A stretch of 50,002 bases of DNA from Pseudomonadota bacterium (GTDB taxonomy: Bacteria > Desulfobacterota > Desulfarculia > Desulfarculales > Desulfarculaceae): contig JAHJPG010000088.1 in the NCBI GenBank assembly GCA_018819925.1, positions 1 through 50,002 on the forward strand, written 5' to 3'. The translations under genes were made by a program, and so were the position numbers. How positions within the stretch are numbered: position 1 is the first letter of the stretch; every line of letters starts with the position of its first letter. Shown piece by piece: positions 33,615 to 42,528 of this stretch. Under the pieces are notes generated by a model, which saw only the letters and a list, made by a program, of their open reading frames with translations, was not told the DNA's origin and ran no database searches.

Positions 33615-35075
33615 ATGGATCAGGCTCCCCCCAATTACACCGACGAGAACTACCGCCAGGCCTACAACCAAAAGCGCCTGAGCTTTTGGCAAAAAGTGGC
33701 CGCCTCCGCTTCCAAGGGAGGCCGGGTGGGGCACCGCTTCTACCTCAATCATTTGAAACGCATCTACGGTCGCCTGATCACCCCCGGCCAAAAGGTGCTG
33801 GAAGTGGGCTGCGGCCAGGGCGACCTCTTGGCCGCGCTCAAGCCCTCGGTGGGGCTGGGGGTGGATTTCTGCCCGGAGATGATCGCCCAGGCCAGGGAGC
33901 GCCACCCGGAGCACAGCTTCCTGTGCGTGGATGCGCAGGAGTTGGACCTGGAGGGCATGACCTTCGACTACATCATCCTCTCGGACCTGGTCAACGACCT
34001 TTGGGACGTGCAGGAGGTGCTGAAAAAGCTGCGCCCGGCGTGCAATCCGCGCACCCGCATCATCCTCAATTTCCACTCCCGGCTGTGGGCCGCGCCCCTG
34101 GCCGTGGTGCGGGGCCTGGGCCTGGCCCAGCCCCTGCTGACCCAGAACTGGTTCACCGCCCCAGATGCGGCCAACCTCCTGGATCTGGCCGGTTACCAGA
34201 CCTTCCGCACCTGGATGGAGTTGCTCTGGCCCATGCCCGGGGCCGCGCCCAGCTGGATGTTCAACCGGGTGCTGGCCAGGATTTGGCCCTTCAAGTACCT
34301 GGCCCTGTGCAACTTCGTCATGTCCCGCCCGGCCCCGGCCAAGCCCATGGAAAAAGAGCCGGTGGTTTCGGTGATCATCGCGTCGCGCAACGAGGCGGGC
34401 AACATCGACGGCCTGATGCGCCGCACCCCGGAAATGGGCGCGGGCACCGAGCTTATTTTCGTGGAGGGTCACAGCACAGACGACACCTGGGGAGCCATCC
34501 AACAGGCCCTCAAGGACCATCCCCACCGCCGGGCCAAGGCCTATCAGCAGACCGGCGTGGGCAAGGGCGACGCGGTGCGCCTGGGTTTTGAAAAAGCCGA
34601 GGGCGACCTGTTCATGATCATGGACGCGGACCTCACCTTCCCGCCGGAGAACCTGACTCCCTTCTATGATGCCTGGTACGGCGGCAAGGGCGAATATATC
34701 AACGGCGTGCGCCTGGTCTATCCCATGGAAGATAAAGCCATGCGGCCCATCAACTTCCTGGGCAACAAGTTCTTCAGCCTGGCCTTCTCCTGGTGTTTGG
34801 AGCAGCCCATCAAGGACACCCTCTGCTGCACCAAGGTGATGAGCCGCCGCGACTACGAGGTCATCGCGGCCAACCGGGCCTATTTCGGCGAGTTCGATCC
34901 CTTCGGCGACTTTGACCTGATCTTCGGCGCGGCCAAGCAGAACATGAAGATGGTGGACCTTCCCATCCGTTACCGGGAACGCATCTACGGCAGCACCAAC
35001 ATCTCCCGCTGGAGCCACGGCTGGCTGCTGATCAAGATGCTGTGGATAGGGCTCAAGAAGCTTAAATTCGTATGA
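33615..35075 (+). CDS. fusion of a SAM-dependent methyltransferase and a GT2 glycosyltransferase
   Basis: The 486-residue protein has two catalytic domains. Residues 1 to about 245 form a class I methyltransferase with motif I VLEVGCGQGD at 61-70 and FDYIILSDLV later, ending in a methyltransferase-11-like cap. Residues from about 251 form a GT2 glycosyltransferase of the dolichyl-phosphate-mannose synthase type: VVSVIIASRNEAGNIDGL, then FVEGHSTDDT, and IMDADLTFP (metal-binding Asp-x-Asp) at about 335. The C-terminal IRYRERIYGSTNISRW is typical of DPM synthase-like enzymes. A joined enzyme suggests one glycan intermediate is both methylated and extended. It overlaps the following GT-C-like gene (ATGA). 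Confidence 0.9.
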   Translation: MDQAPPNYTDENYRQAYNQKRLSFWQKVAASASKGGRVGHRFYLNHLKRIYGRLITPGQKVLEVGCGQGDLLAALKPSVGLGVDFCPEMIAQARERHPEHSFLCVDAQELDLEGMTFDYIILSDLVNDLWDVQEVLKKLRPACNPRTRIILNFHSRLWAAPLAVVRGLGLAQPLLTQNWFTAPDAANLLDLAGYQTFRTWMELLWPMPGAAPSWMFNRVLARIWPFKYLALCNFVMSRPAPAKPMEKEPVVSVIIASRNEAGNIDGLMRRTPEMGAGTELIFVEGHSTDDTWGAIQQALKDHPHRRAKAYQQTGVGKGDAVRLGFEKAEGDLFMIMDADLTFPPENLTPFYDAWYGGKGEYINGVRLVYPMEDKAMRPINFLGNKFFSLAFSWCLEQPIKDTLCCTKVMSRRDYEVIAANRAYFGEFDPFGDFDLIFGAAKQNMKMVDLPIRYRERIYGSTNISRWSHGWLLIKMLWIGLKKLKFV

Positions 35076-37282
35076 GCCAACCGGCCCATGACAGGGGCGG
35101 CGCGCCTGCGCGCCTAGCCCCGCTCCCCAGCCAAGCGTCCCTGTTGTGGGCCGTGCCAGTGTTCGTGTTTCTGGCCCTGGCCTACTGGGGCCTGAGCCAG
35201 GCCTTCCCCTATTACTTCATCTGGGACCTGGACCACATCGTGGCCCTGGACACCCTTATCATCAACAGCGGCCTGCTGCCGGACCACATCCACAGCCCCG
35301 GCTTCGGCGCCTACCTGATCACGGTGTGGGCCAGCCGCCTGGCCGCGGGCCTGGATATGCTCTCGGCGGCGAACCTGGCCCAACTGGATCAGTCCCTCAA
35401 CCCCCTGGCCTGCCTGGCCCAGGCGGTGGAGTTGCTGCGCCGGCTCAGTCCCCTGGCGGTGCTGGGCGCGGTGTTTCTGCTGTGGAGCTCCTTGCAGGCG
35501 GCCTTTCGGCCCCGCGCCTTCTGGGCCCTGGGCGCGGCGCTCATCCTGGGCCTGGAGCAGGGCCTTTTCTACCAGGCGGCCATGATCCGCACCGAACAAT
35601 ACAGCCTGCTGTTCTGGGCCGGGGCCGCCCTGACGGCGGTGCTGGCCGGACGGGGCCGAGGCTGGGGGCGCTTGGCTTGGCTATGGTCCTCGGGCCTCTT
35701 GTTGGGCTTGGCCTTTGTCACCAAGGTCCAATTGGGCACCTACCTGTTGGCCGCGCCCCTGCTGTTTTTGCTGCTCCCGGCCCTGGGCGGCCTGCCTTGG
35801 CCCCAGGCCTTGCCTCCCCTGGGACGCGGGACGCGCCTGGCCGCCCTGGCCGCCTCGGCCCTGGCCCTGGCGGTGTTGGCCGGGCTGGGCTGGCTGGCCT
35901 GGGTGGAGCCCATCCCCGAGGGCATGGGGGCCTTTTTGCACCGCCTCAGCATCCAGCCTTCCCTGCCCTGGATGGCCCTGCTGGCTCTTTTGGTGGTCCT
36001 CACCCTGGTCAACCTTTGGGGATTGTTAATCGCTCCCCAGCGATGGGGCCTGGTCACAACCCTGGCCGCCTATGCCTCCTTTGTGCTCTTGGGATTTGGG
36101 GCCAGCTTTTTCTGCCATTTCCTGGTGGGGCTAACGCCCGCCCTGGCCTGGCAGTATCTGCTGCTGGACTACAAGATGGCCTTTATGCGCAAGGGCTTCA
36201 TGCTGGTGCCCCTGGCCGAGCACCTCAAGCTTCTGGCCTACCTATGGCCCGCGGTGCTGGCCAACCTGGTTTCCCTGGCGCTCTTGGCCTGGTGCGCCCG
36301 CCGCCGCCTTAATCCGGCCCTCAGCCGGACCGCCTGGCTGGCCCTGGCCCTGGCCCTGTTGGCCTACGCCCACCCCCTGGTCCTGGACCGCTTCATCCTG
36401 CGCGATCTCATATGGGCCGAGCCCCTGATGAACCTCACCACTCTGATCTGCCTGCTCGCCCTGGCTCGATTCTCCTGGCCCAGCCGGGCCTGGAGCGTGT
36501 CGCTGGCCCTGGTGGCCCTGTTCCTGTTGGCCAGCGGGGCCTTGGCCTGCTGGCAGATGCCCGCCCGCCTGAACGCCAACTACAACCTTTACGGTTGGAG
36601 CCCCGAACCCTTCACCAAGGGAGTCTACGGCCGCAGTCAACCTCGCTGGGAAAAGATCATGCGGGCCCACTACGGCCCCAACTTGGGGCGGGCGGCCTGG
36701 GGGCCGGCCGGCGCCCAGGCGGCCAGACAAGCGGAAGTGCTCTCCACGGTGCGTTTCGTCTTGCCCACCATGCGGCCCGATCTGCGCCGGGTGGGGGTGG
36801 TGGCCCAGGGAGCGCCGGTGGGGCTGGCCCGTCCGGGCCATGTCCTGGGTCCGGCGCCCTGTTCCCTGGCCGGGGGCGTATTGGTGGACCCCCGGGGGGC
36901 CGACCTTGATCCCGCGCGCCAGTTGCGCGCCAAGGAAATGCTCCAGCCGTCGGAGGTGTTGGACAAGTTCGCCTCCGGGGGCAACCCCGCCCTTTTGGCG
37001 ATTTCGCCCCGGACGGACCTGTCGGTGCTGTTGTTCGCTCCCGCCGGCAAACGGGAGGTGCCCCGGGCCCTTGGCCAAGCCGGCCTGGCCCAAGGGCCCA
37101 GCCAATCCGTGACCGTTATGGGCCCGGACGCCGTGAAGGCCGAGACGTACCACGGTTACGCCCTGGAGCAGTACTGCGAGCTTCCCCTGGGGCTGTTGGG
37201 CAGGGATTGTTTTGTGGTGATCGTCTCGCGCTTGCGGGCCCGGGGCCCCTGCATGGCCGGGGATGGGACGCCGAGGCGTTAG
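35072..37282 (+). CDS. polytopic membrane protein, GT-C (GT39-like) glycosyltransferase candidate
   Basis: The 736-residue protein has roughly 10-12 hydrophobic segments in the first 500 residues and a soluble C-terminal domain of about 200. The first outer loop holds FIWDLDHIVALDTLIINSG with two Asp residues in the place where GT-C enzymes keep their catalytic acid, followed by HIHSPGFGAYL. This pattern resembles ArnT/PMT-like enzymes that use lipid-phosphate sugars, but overall similarity is not strong enough to name one. It is translationally coupled to the GT2 fusion, which could make its lipid-linked sugar donor. No closing terminator is recognised before the convergent flippase gene. 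Confidence 0.78.
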   Translation: MSQPAHDRGGAPARLAPLPSQASLLWAVPVFVFLALAYWGLSQAFPYYFIWDLDHIVALDTLIINSGLLPDHIHSPGFGAYLITVWASRLAAGLDMLSAANLAQLDQSLNPLACLAQAVELLRRLSPLAVLGAVFLLWSSLQAAFRPRAFWALGAALILGLEQGLFYQAAMIRTEQYSLLFWAGAALTAVLAGRGRGWGRLAWLWSSGLLLGLAFVTKVQLGTYLLAAPLLFLLLPALGGLPWPQALPPLGRGTRLAALAASALALAVLAGLGWLAWVEPIPEGMGAFLHRLSIQPSLPWMALLALLVVLTLVNLWGLLIAPQRWGLVTTLAAYASFVLLGFGASFFCHFLVGLTPALAWQYLLLDYKMAFMRKGFMLVPLAEHLKLLAYLWPAVLANLVSLALLAWCARRRLNPALSRTAWLALALALLAYAHPLVLDRFILRDLIWAEPLMNLTTLICLLALARFSWPSRAWSVSLALVALFLLASGALACWQMPARLNANYNLYGWSPEPFTKGVYGRSQPRWEKIMRAHYGPNLGRAAWGPAGAQAARQAEVLSTVRFVLPTMRPDLRRVGVVAQGAPVGLARPGHVLGPAPCSLAGGVLVDPRGADLDPARQLRAKEMLQPSEVLDKFASGGNPALLAISPRTDLSVLLFAPAGKREVPRALGQAGLAQGPSQSVTVMGPDAVKAETYHGYALEQYCELPLGLLGRDCFVVIVSRLRARGPCMAGDGTPRR

Positions 37283-37300
37283 GGGGCCCGGGGGCCAGCC

Positions 37301-38803
37301 CTACAGGTTGTCGCCCTCCTGGGGCTCCAGGGCCGGCTTGGCCACGTCCGGGCGGCGTCCCATGATCCGAAGCACCCTTTCGTGTATTTCCTTGTCCCGC
37401 CAGTAGAGCAGGCCGAAATACACCACCGCCCCCAGGGCCGACAGGCCCAGGGAAGGCCAACGCAGTTCGAAATAATAGAAAGCCACCGCGGCCGGCAGCA
37501 GGGTGAGCAGGGAGAACCACATCTCCTTGAGAAGGACTTTGATGTTGGCCCACACCTTGGCCTTGCCCAGCCTGAGGATGTGGATGAACATCACTAGGCT
37601 GACCAGGCCCAGGCTGAACGACATGATGGCCAGGGTCAAGCGCACGTTGCCGATCATGCTCCCCGCGAACAGCGAAAGCAGGGTAACCGCCAGGTGCATG
37701 ATGGAAAACACCAGGCGGGTCCCGGCCCGGTTGACGATGAGGAACAAACTGGAGATGGGCGCGGTGATGAAGTTCATCAGGGTCCAGAAGGCCAGGATTT
37801 GGCTTAACACCCCGGCCTCGGTCCAGCGGAAGCTGAACACCACCTCAAAGAAAAGCGGCCCCAACAGGCCAAGGGCCACCATGGGGAAGATGCCGATGGT
37901 GGCCTGGAACTTAATCGCGAAGTGCAGGGCGCGTTCCACCGCGCCGCTCTCGTTCCATTCCCTAGCCGCCTCGGGATAGAAAACATCGGACACCGAGTTG
38001 CCCAACACGCGCAGGGGCAGGGAGATGATGTTGGTGGCAAAGGTGAAAAAACCCACCACCGCCGGGTCGAAGTAGGCGGCCAGCACGAACACCGGCATGC
38101 GGCCGGTGCTCACCTTCAGCAAGTTGTTCCACAGGTTGATCTTGGGGAACTGGATGTGGTTTTTTAAGACCTGGGCGTAACTCACCGCGGGAGCCTCGTC
38201 CTCGCCGGATTGGTCCCAAAGCACCCTGATGCCCACGGCCAGGGCTATGGCCAGGCTCAGGGAAGTGGCCATGACGGCGCCCATGAGTAAGCCCATGATC
38301 CCGGCGGTGAGCACCAGGGCCCACAGGATGGACACCAGGCGGGCCAGGTTCAAGTCGATGAGACTGACTGCGGAAATAACCCCAAAGCGCCCCTCCCGGG
38401 CCAGGATGCTTTCGCTGGTGCTCTTGACGCTGTCGATCAAGAAAAGCAGGGGCACGAACCAAAGGTATGGCGCGATCTGGGGCTCGCCCAAAATCCCGGC
38501 CAACCAGGGTCCGCCCAGGCCGAAGACCATCACCGCCAAGAGGGTGAGCCCAGCCGAGATCCACATGCACAGACGCACCAGGGTGCGCGCCTCCCGGCGG
38601 TCGGCCGCCAGGGGGATGGCTGAGTAGTAGCCTAGGCAGGAAAAAGCTATAAACCAGGATGCCACGGAGAACACCACCCCGTAGAGGCCGAAGTCCTCGG
38701 GACGGTAGAGGCGGGTGACTATGGGCGTGCTCACCAAACCCAACCCGATGGATACGCCGCGGCTAAGGGTGAGCTTGCTGATGTTGCTGAAAAAGGTTCC
38801 CAT
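37301..38803 (-). CDS. Wzx-like oligosaccharide flippase
   Basis: The 500-residue protein has about 12-14 hydrophobic segments and the PST/Wzx pattern. It starts FFSNISKLTLSRGVSIGLGLV, with TPIVTRLYRPEDFGLYGVVF next, which is diagnostic. Wzx proteins flip undecaprenyl-linked repeat units to the periplasm. The gene converges on the GT-C-like gene 19 bases away and has its own promoter at 38849-38877. A Wzy polymerase is not seen in the window. Confidence 0.92.
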   Translation of the reverse strand: MGTFFSNISKLTLSRGVSIGLGLVSTPIVTRLYRPEDFGLYGVVFSVASWFIAFSCLGYYSAIPLAADRREARTLVRLCMWISAGLTLLAVMVFGLGGPWLAGILGEPQIAPYLWFVPLLFLIDSVKSTSESILAREGRFGVISAVSLIDLNLARLVSILWALVLTAGIMGLLMGAVMATSLSLAIALAVGIRVLWDQSGEDEAPAVSYAQVLKNHIQFPKINLWNNLLKVSTGRMPVFVLAAYFDPAVVGFFTFATNIISLPLRVLGNSVSDVFYPEAAREWNESGAVERALHFAIKFQATIGIFPMVALGLLGPLFFEVVFSFRWTEAGVLSQILAFWTLMNFITAPISSLFLIVNRAGTRLVFSIMHLAVTLLSLFAGSMIGNVRLTLAIMSFSLGLVSLVMFIHILRLGKAKVWANIKVLLKEMWFSLLTLLPAAVAFYYFELRWPSLGLSALGAVVYFGLLYWRDKEIHERVLRIMGRRPDVAKPALEPQEGDNL

Positions 38804-38848
38804 GTCCCCTCAATTTCGGACCTATGCGCCAAAGCACGCGGCATCCAA

Positions 38849-38877
38849 ATAATAAAGCGGCCCCGCTTGCTTTACAA
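38849..38877 (-). promoter_or_regulatory. promoter of the flippase gene with inverted repeat in the spacer
   Basis: On the minus strand TTGTAA (38877-38872) is followed after 17 bases by TATTAT (38854-38849), about 46 bases before the start. The spacer contains AAGCGG-GG-CCGCTT as an inverted repeat on the minus strand, a possible regulator site. Confidence 0.6.
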
Positions 38878-38933
38878 TGATCTTGTGCGCCATGGCCCCC
38901 GGCGCGCCTGGGCCACGCCGGGGGCAAAAGCCC

Positions 38934-38962
38934 TCGACTAGATTGCACGCCCAGGCTATATT
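38934..38962 (+). promoter_or_regulatory. possible promoter of the uppP-man operon
   Basis: TCGACT (38934-38939), a 17-base spacer and TATATT (38957-38962) lie 27 bases before the uppP start. The -35 matches consensus in four of six positions. Confidence 0.4.
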
Positions 38963-38989
38963 CCCTAGCAACCGCAGATGGGAGCGAAC

Positions 38990-39787
38990 ATGGAGCTTTG
39001 GCAAGCAGCGGCGCTGGGTGTGGTGCAGGGGCTCACAGAGTTTCTGCCCGTCAGTTCCTCGGGGCACCTGGTTCTGGGTCAGCGGTTGCTGGGCTTCACC
39101 GAACCGGCGCTGATGTTCGACATCGCGGTGCACGTGGGCACCCTGGTCGCGGTGGTGGGCGTTTTCTGGCGGGACCTGTGGAGCATCATGCGGGGTCTTT
39201 TCGTGTGGCGCGACGGCGAGGGCAGGCAAGGCCGCCGCTTGTTGTGGCTGGTGATCGTGGGCAGCATCCCCACGGCCATCATGGGTTTTCTCTTGAAGGA
39301 CCTGTTCGAGTCCATGTTCTCATCTCTGCTCACAGTGGGCCTGGCCCTTTTGGTCACCGGGTGGCTGCTCTTGGCCACCGCCCTGGTGCGTATGCCCGGC
39401 CGGCCCTTGGAGCGGGTGGGCGCGGGCCGGGCCCTGCTCATAGGCTTGGCCCAGGGCTTGGCCATAACCCCGGGCATCAGCCGCTCGGGAAGCACCATAG
39501 CCATGGCCCTATTGCTGGGGGTCAACCGCCGCATGGCCGCCCATTATTCATTTGTGCTGTCCATACCGGCCATCCTGGGGGCCCTGGTCTTGCACGTGCA
39601 TGAACTGGGAGCGCCGTCGGCGTCCCAACTGGCGCCCATGATCATGGGCTTCATCACCGCCGCCATAAGCGGCTACCTGGCTCTGAGGATGCTATTGAAG
39701 ATCGTACAGGCCGGCGCCTTCCACTGGTTCGCGCCTTACTGCTTCGCGGTGGGGCTGTTTACCCTGGCCTGGAATTTCTGGGGATAG
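38990..39787 (+). CDS. uppP: undecaprenyl-diphosphatase
   Basis: The 265-residue inner-membrane enzyme recycles the lipid carrier undecaprenyl pyrophosphate, needed for peptidoglycan and surface glycans. Residues 17-26 (EFLPVSSSGH) hold the Glu-rich first active-site motif and TPGISRSGST at about 160 the second; eight or so hydrophobic segments follow family order. ATG 38990 is chosen because GGGAG lies just upstream; an ATG at 38978 is in frame but has none. It heads the run uppP-manC-dedA-manA-manB, implying coupled supply of lipid carrier and GDP-mannose. Confidence 0.96.
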   Translation: MELWQAAALGVVQGLTEFLPVSSSGHLVLGQRLLGFTEPALMFDIAVHVGTLVAVVGVFWRDLWSIMRGLFVWRDGEGRQGRRLLWLVIVGSIPTAIMGFLLKDLFESMFSSLLTVGLALLVTGWLLLATALVRMPGRPLERVGAGRALLIGLAQGLAITPGISRSGSTIAMALLLGVNRRMAAHYSFVLSIPAILGALVLHVHELGAPSASQLAPMIMGFITAAISGYLALRMLLKIVQAGAFHWFAPYCFAVGLFTLAWNFWG

Positions 39788-39791
39788 ATAA

Positions 39792-40868
39792 ATGAATTTT
39801 TACGCGGTGATAATGGCCGGAGGCAGCGGGACCCGCTTCTGGCCGGCCAGCCGGCAAAAGCGCCCCAAGCAGCTGCTTTGCCTTACCGGCCGGCGCAGCC
39901 TGTTGCAGCAGACGGTGGATCGCCTGTCCCCTCTGGTGGAGCCACGGCGGATTTTGGTGGTCACCGGCCGGGCGCACGCCGAGCAGGTGGGGGATCAGCT
40001 TCCCGAACTGCCGCCGGAAAACATCCTGGCCGAGCCCCAGGGGCGCAACACCGCGGCCGCCTGCGGCCTGGCCGCCGCCTGGGTGGCGCGGCGCGATCCC
40101 CAGGCGGTGTGCCTGGTGTTGCCGGCCGACCACCTCATCACCGACGAGACCCTGTTCGTGGACACCCTGCGCCGGGCGGCGGAGCTTGCCGCCGGCCAAG
40201 AAGTGTTGGTCACTCTGGGGCTCACCCCCCACTACCCGGCCACCGGCTTTGGCTACATCGAAACCGGCCCTACCCTGGACCCGGAGCCTCCGTCCATCAG
40301 CGAGGTGGCCGCTTTTCATGAAAAACCCGGCCTGGCCACGGCCCGGGAATACCTTGCCGGGGGGCGGCACCTGTGGAACTCGGGCATGTTCGCCTGGCGG
40401 GCGGGGACGCTTTTGGACGAACTCGAGGCGCACCAGCCCCTCTTGGCCCAGGGACTGAAGGAGTTGGCCCCGGCCCTGTGCGGTCCGGACCAGGACGCGG
40501 CCCTGGAGCGCATCTACCCGGATCTGCCGTCGATCAGCGTGGATCACGGGGTGCTGGAGAAAAGCTCTCGCCTCAGGGTGGTCAAAGCCGATTTCGGCTG
40601 GTCCGACGTGGGCTCCTGGGAAGCCATGGCCGAGCTGTGGAGCCTGGATCAGCAAGGCAACGCATGCCAGGATGGTCCGTTGGTGGCCCTGGAGTCCCAG
40701 GGCAACCTGGTGTCCGCCGGGGGGCGTCTCACCGCCTTGCTGGGAGTCGAAGGCCTGGTGGCCGTGGTCACCGACGATGTGCTCCTGATCGCCCCCCGCA
40801 GCCGCTGCCAGGAGGTGGGGCGCCTGCTGGAGGAACTCAAGCAGCGGGACCAGGAGGAATATCTGTGA
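39792..40868 (+). CDS. manC: mannose-1-phosphate guanylyltransferase
   Basis: The 358-residue nucleotidyltransferase makes GDP-mannose from mannose-1-phosphate and GTP. The N-terminal signature AGGSGTRFWPASRQKRPKQ, then EPQGRNTAAACG, LPADHLI, FHEKPGL, and FGWSDVGSWEA are all present. Length fits the short form with only the pyrophosphorylase domain; the isomerase domain found fused in longer proteins is here a separate gene (manA) three genes downstream. It begins four bases after uppP. Confidence 0.95.
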   Translation: MNFYAVIMAGGSGTRFWPASRQKRPKQLLCLTGRRSLLQQTVDRLSPLVEPRRILVVTGRAHAEQVGDQLPELPPENILAEPQGRNTAAACGLAAAWVARRDPQAVCLVLPADHLITDETLFVDTLRRAAELAAGQEVLVTLGLTPHYPATGFGYIETGPTLDPEPPSISEVAAFHEKPGLATAREYLAGGRHLWNSGMFAWRAGTLLDELEAHQPLLAQGLKELAPALCGPDQDAALERIYPDLPSISVDHGVLEKSSRLRVVKADFGWSDVGSWEAMAELWSLDQQGNACQDGPLVALESQGNLVSAGGRLTALLGVEGLVAVVTDDVLLIAPRSRCQEVGRLLEELKQRDQEEYL

Positions 40869-40891
40869 GCCGAAAGGAGACGAGGTAGCCC

Positions 40892-41497
40892 ATGGAGTGG
40901 ATCAAGGACATAGCCGCCTGGGTGGCCCACTTCGCCCAAACCCCCTATGGGGCCTGGGCCCTTTTCGGCCTGGCCTTTGCCGAAAGCTCCTTTTTTCCCA
41001 TCCCCCCGGACGTGCTGCTCATGGCCCTGTGCGCGGTAAAGCCGGAGTACAGCCTGTGGTTCGCCACCATCTGCACCGTGGCCTCGGTGCTGGGAGGCAT
41101 GTTCGGCTTTTTCATCGGCATCAAGGGCGGCCGTCCGCTGATGTACCGCTGGTTCTCCGCCGAAAAAATCAAGCTGGTTGAGGACTACTACCACCGCTAC
41201 GACGTGTGGGCGGTGGGCGCGGCCGGGCTCACTCCCCTGCCCTACAAGCTGTTCACCATCACCGCCGGGGTGTTCGCACTCAACTTCCCCCGTTTCGTGC
41301 TGGCCTCGGTGATCAGCCGGGGGGCGCGCTTCTACGCCCTGGGCCTTATCTTTTGGTACTTCGGTCCGGCCATCCAGACATGGGTCAAGCAATACTTCGG
41401 CTGGATCGCGGTGGGTTTCTTCGTGTGCCTGGTGGGCGGCTTCTGGGCGGTGAAGCATCTTGGCGGCCGGGCGGCAAAAAGCGGAGACAGCCAGTGA
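40892..41497 (+). CDS. DedA/YqaA-like (VTT-domain) membrane protein
   Basis: The 201-residue protein shows about four membrane segments and the VTT/SNARE-associated pattern. It has an N-terminal FAESSFFPIPPDVLLM, then the loop GGMFGFFIGIKGG and a PLPYKLFTITAGVF re-entrant motif followed by VISRGARFY. DedA-family proteins are implicated in undecaprenyl-phosphate or phospholipid flipping. Its place between uppP/manC and manA fits a lipid-carrier recycling role, which is inference. Its stop overlaps the manA GTG start (GTGA). Confidence 0.88.
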   Translation: MEWIKDIAAWVAHFAQTPYGAWALFGLAFAESSFFPIPPDVLLMALCAVKPEYSLWFATICTVASVLGGMFGFFIGIKGGRPLMYRWFSAEKIKLVEDYYHRYDVWAVGAAGLTPLPYKLFTITAGVFALNFPRFVLASVISRGARFYALGLIFWYFGPAIQTWVKQYFGWIAVGFFVCLVGGFWAVKHLGGRAAKSGDSQ

Positions 41498-42528
41498 GGC
41501 CACCCTGCGGCCCCCTGCGGCTGACCCCGGTGTTTCTGCCCAAGGTCTGGGCCGCGCCCTGCTTTCCCGACCCCTGGGCCTCCAGCTTGGGCGCCCCGCC
41601 GGGCACCGGCGAGGTGTGGCTGGCCTCGGATCGCCTGCACATAACGCCGGTGGCCGCCGGCCCCCTGGCCGGCGAGGGCCTGGACCAGGTGATCCGCCGC
41701 TGGCCTGATTATTTGCTGGGGCCGGGGGCGACACCAGGCTTTCCCCTGCTGCTCAAGCTTTTGTGCGTGGGCCAGTGGCTCTCGGTGCAGGTTCACCCCG
41801 ATGACGCCACCGCCGCCCGCCTGGAAAACGAACCCTGGGGCAAGGGCGAGGCCTGGCACATTTTGCACGCGGAACCCGGGGCCGAGCTGGTGCATGGGAT
41901 GACTCCGGGGGCCGGGCTGGCCCAGGTGGCCAGGGCGGCCGCCGCCGGCCGCCTGCCCGAGCTTCTGGCCAAGGTGCCGACCCAAAGGGGCGACACCTTC
42001 AACCTGCCCGCAGGCACCCTGCACACCACCGGACCGGGCCTTTTGATCCTGGAGGTGCAGCAGGCCTCGGACCTAACCTACCGCCTCTACGACTGGAACC
42101 GCCCTGGCCCCGACGGCAAACCCCGGCCCCTGCACATGGAGCGCGCCCTGCAAGCGCTCAAGCCCAGCGGCCCGGGAGAGCCCCAGCCTCCCCTGCGCCT
42201 TTCGCCGCCGCCCTGGGGGGTGTGGGCCTTGGTGCAAACGGAGTCCTTCGGCCTGCTAAAATATGAGATCATGGAAAATGGTCCCCTCCAGAAGCCCGGC
42301 CCGGGACCTGGGCTGCTGTGGGTGGAACAGGGGGCGGGCCGTCTGGTTTTCCCCGGCGGCGAGCACCAAGAGGAAGAGTTGGCCCCGGGCCAGTGCTGGC
42401 TGTTGCCCGCCGGATTGGCTCCGGCCCAGGTAGCCGCCAGGGGAAAAATGGTGTTTTATCAAGCCTGGGCCCCGGAAGTCCGAGACTTGCCCGGCCCCAA
42501 GACATTGGGAGGAAAAGCCAAAGCATGA
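41494..42528 (+). CDS. manA: mannose-6-phosphate isomerase, type I
   Basis: The 344-residue zinc enzyme interconverts fructose-6-phosphate and mannose-6-phosphate. The zinc-binding SVQVHPDDATA lies at about 106, GKGEAWHIL further on, and the active-site NLPAGTLHTTGPGLL and EVQQASDLTYRLYDW in the middle, all typical of the short type I enzymes. The GTG start overlaps the dedA stop by four bases; an upstream in-frame ATG would run through dedA and is rejected. It overlaps manB (ATGA), closing the path fructose-6-P to GDP-mannose. Confidence 0.92.
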   Translation: MRPPCGPLRLTPVFLPKVWAAPCFPDPWASSLGAPPGTGEVWLASDRLHITPVAAGPLAGEGLDQVIRRWPDYLLGPGATPGFPLLLKLLCVGQWLSVQVHPDDATAARLENEPWGKGEAWHILHAEPGAELVHGMTPGAGLAQVARAAAAGRLPELLAKVPTQRGDTFNLPAGTLHTTGPGLLILEVQQASDLTYRLYDWNRPGPDGKPRPLHMERALQALKPSGPGEPQPPLRLSPPPWGVWALVQTESFGLLKYEIMENGPLQKPGPGPGLLWVEQGAGRLVFPGGEHQEEELAPGQCWLLPAGLAPAQVAARGKMVFYQAWAPEVRDLPGPKTLGGKAKA

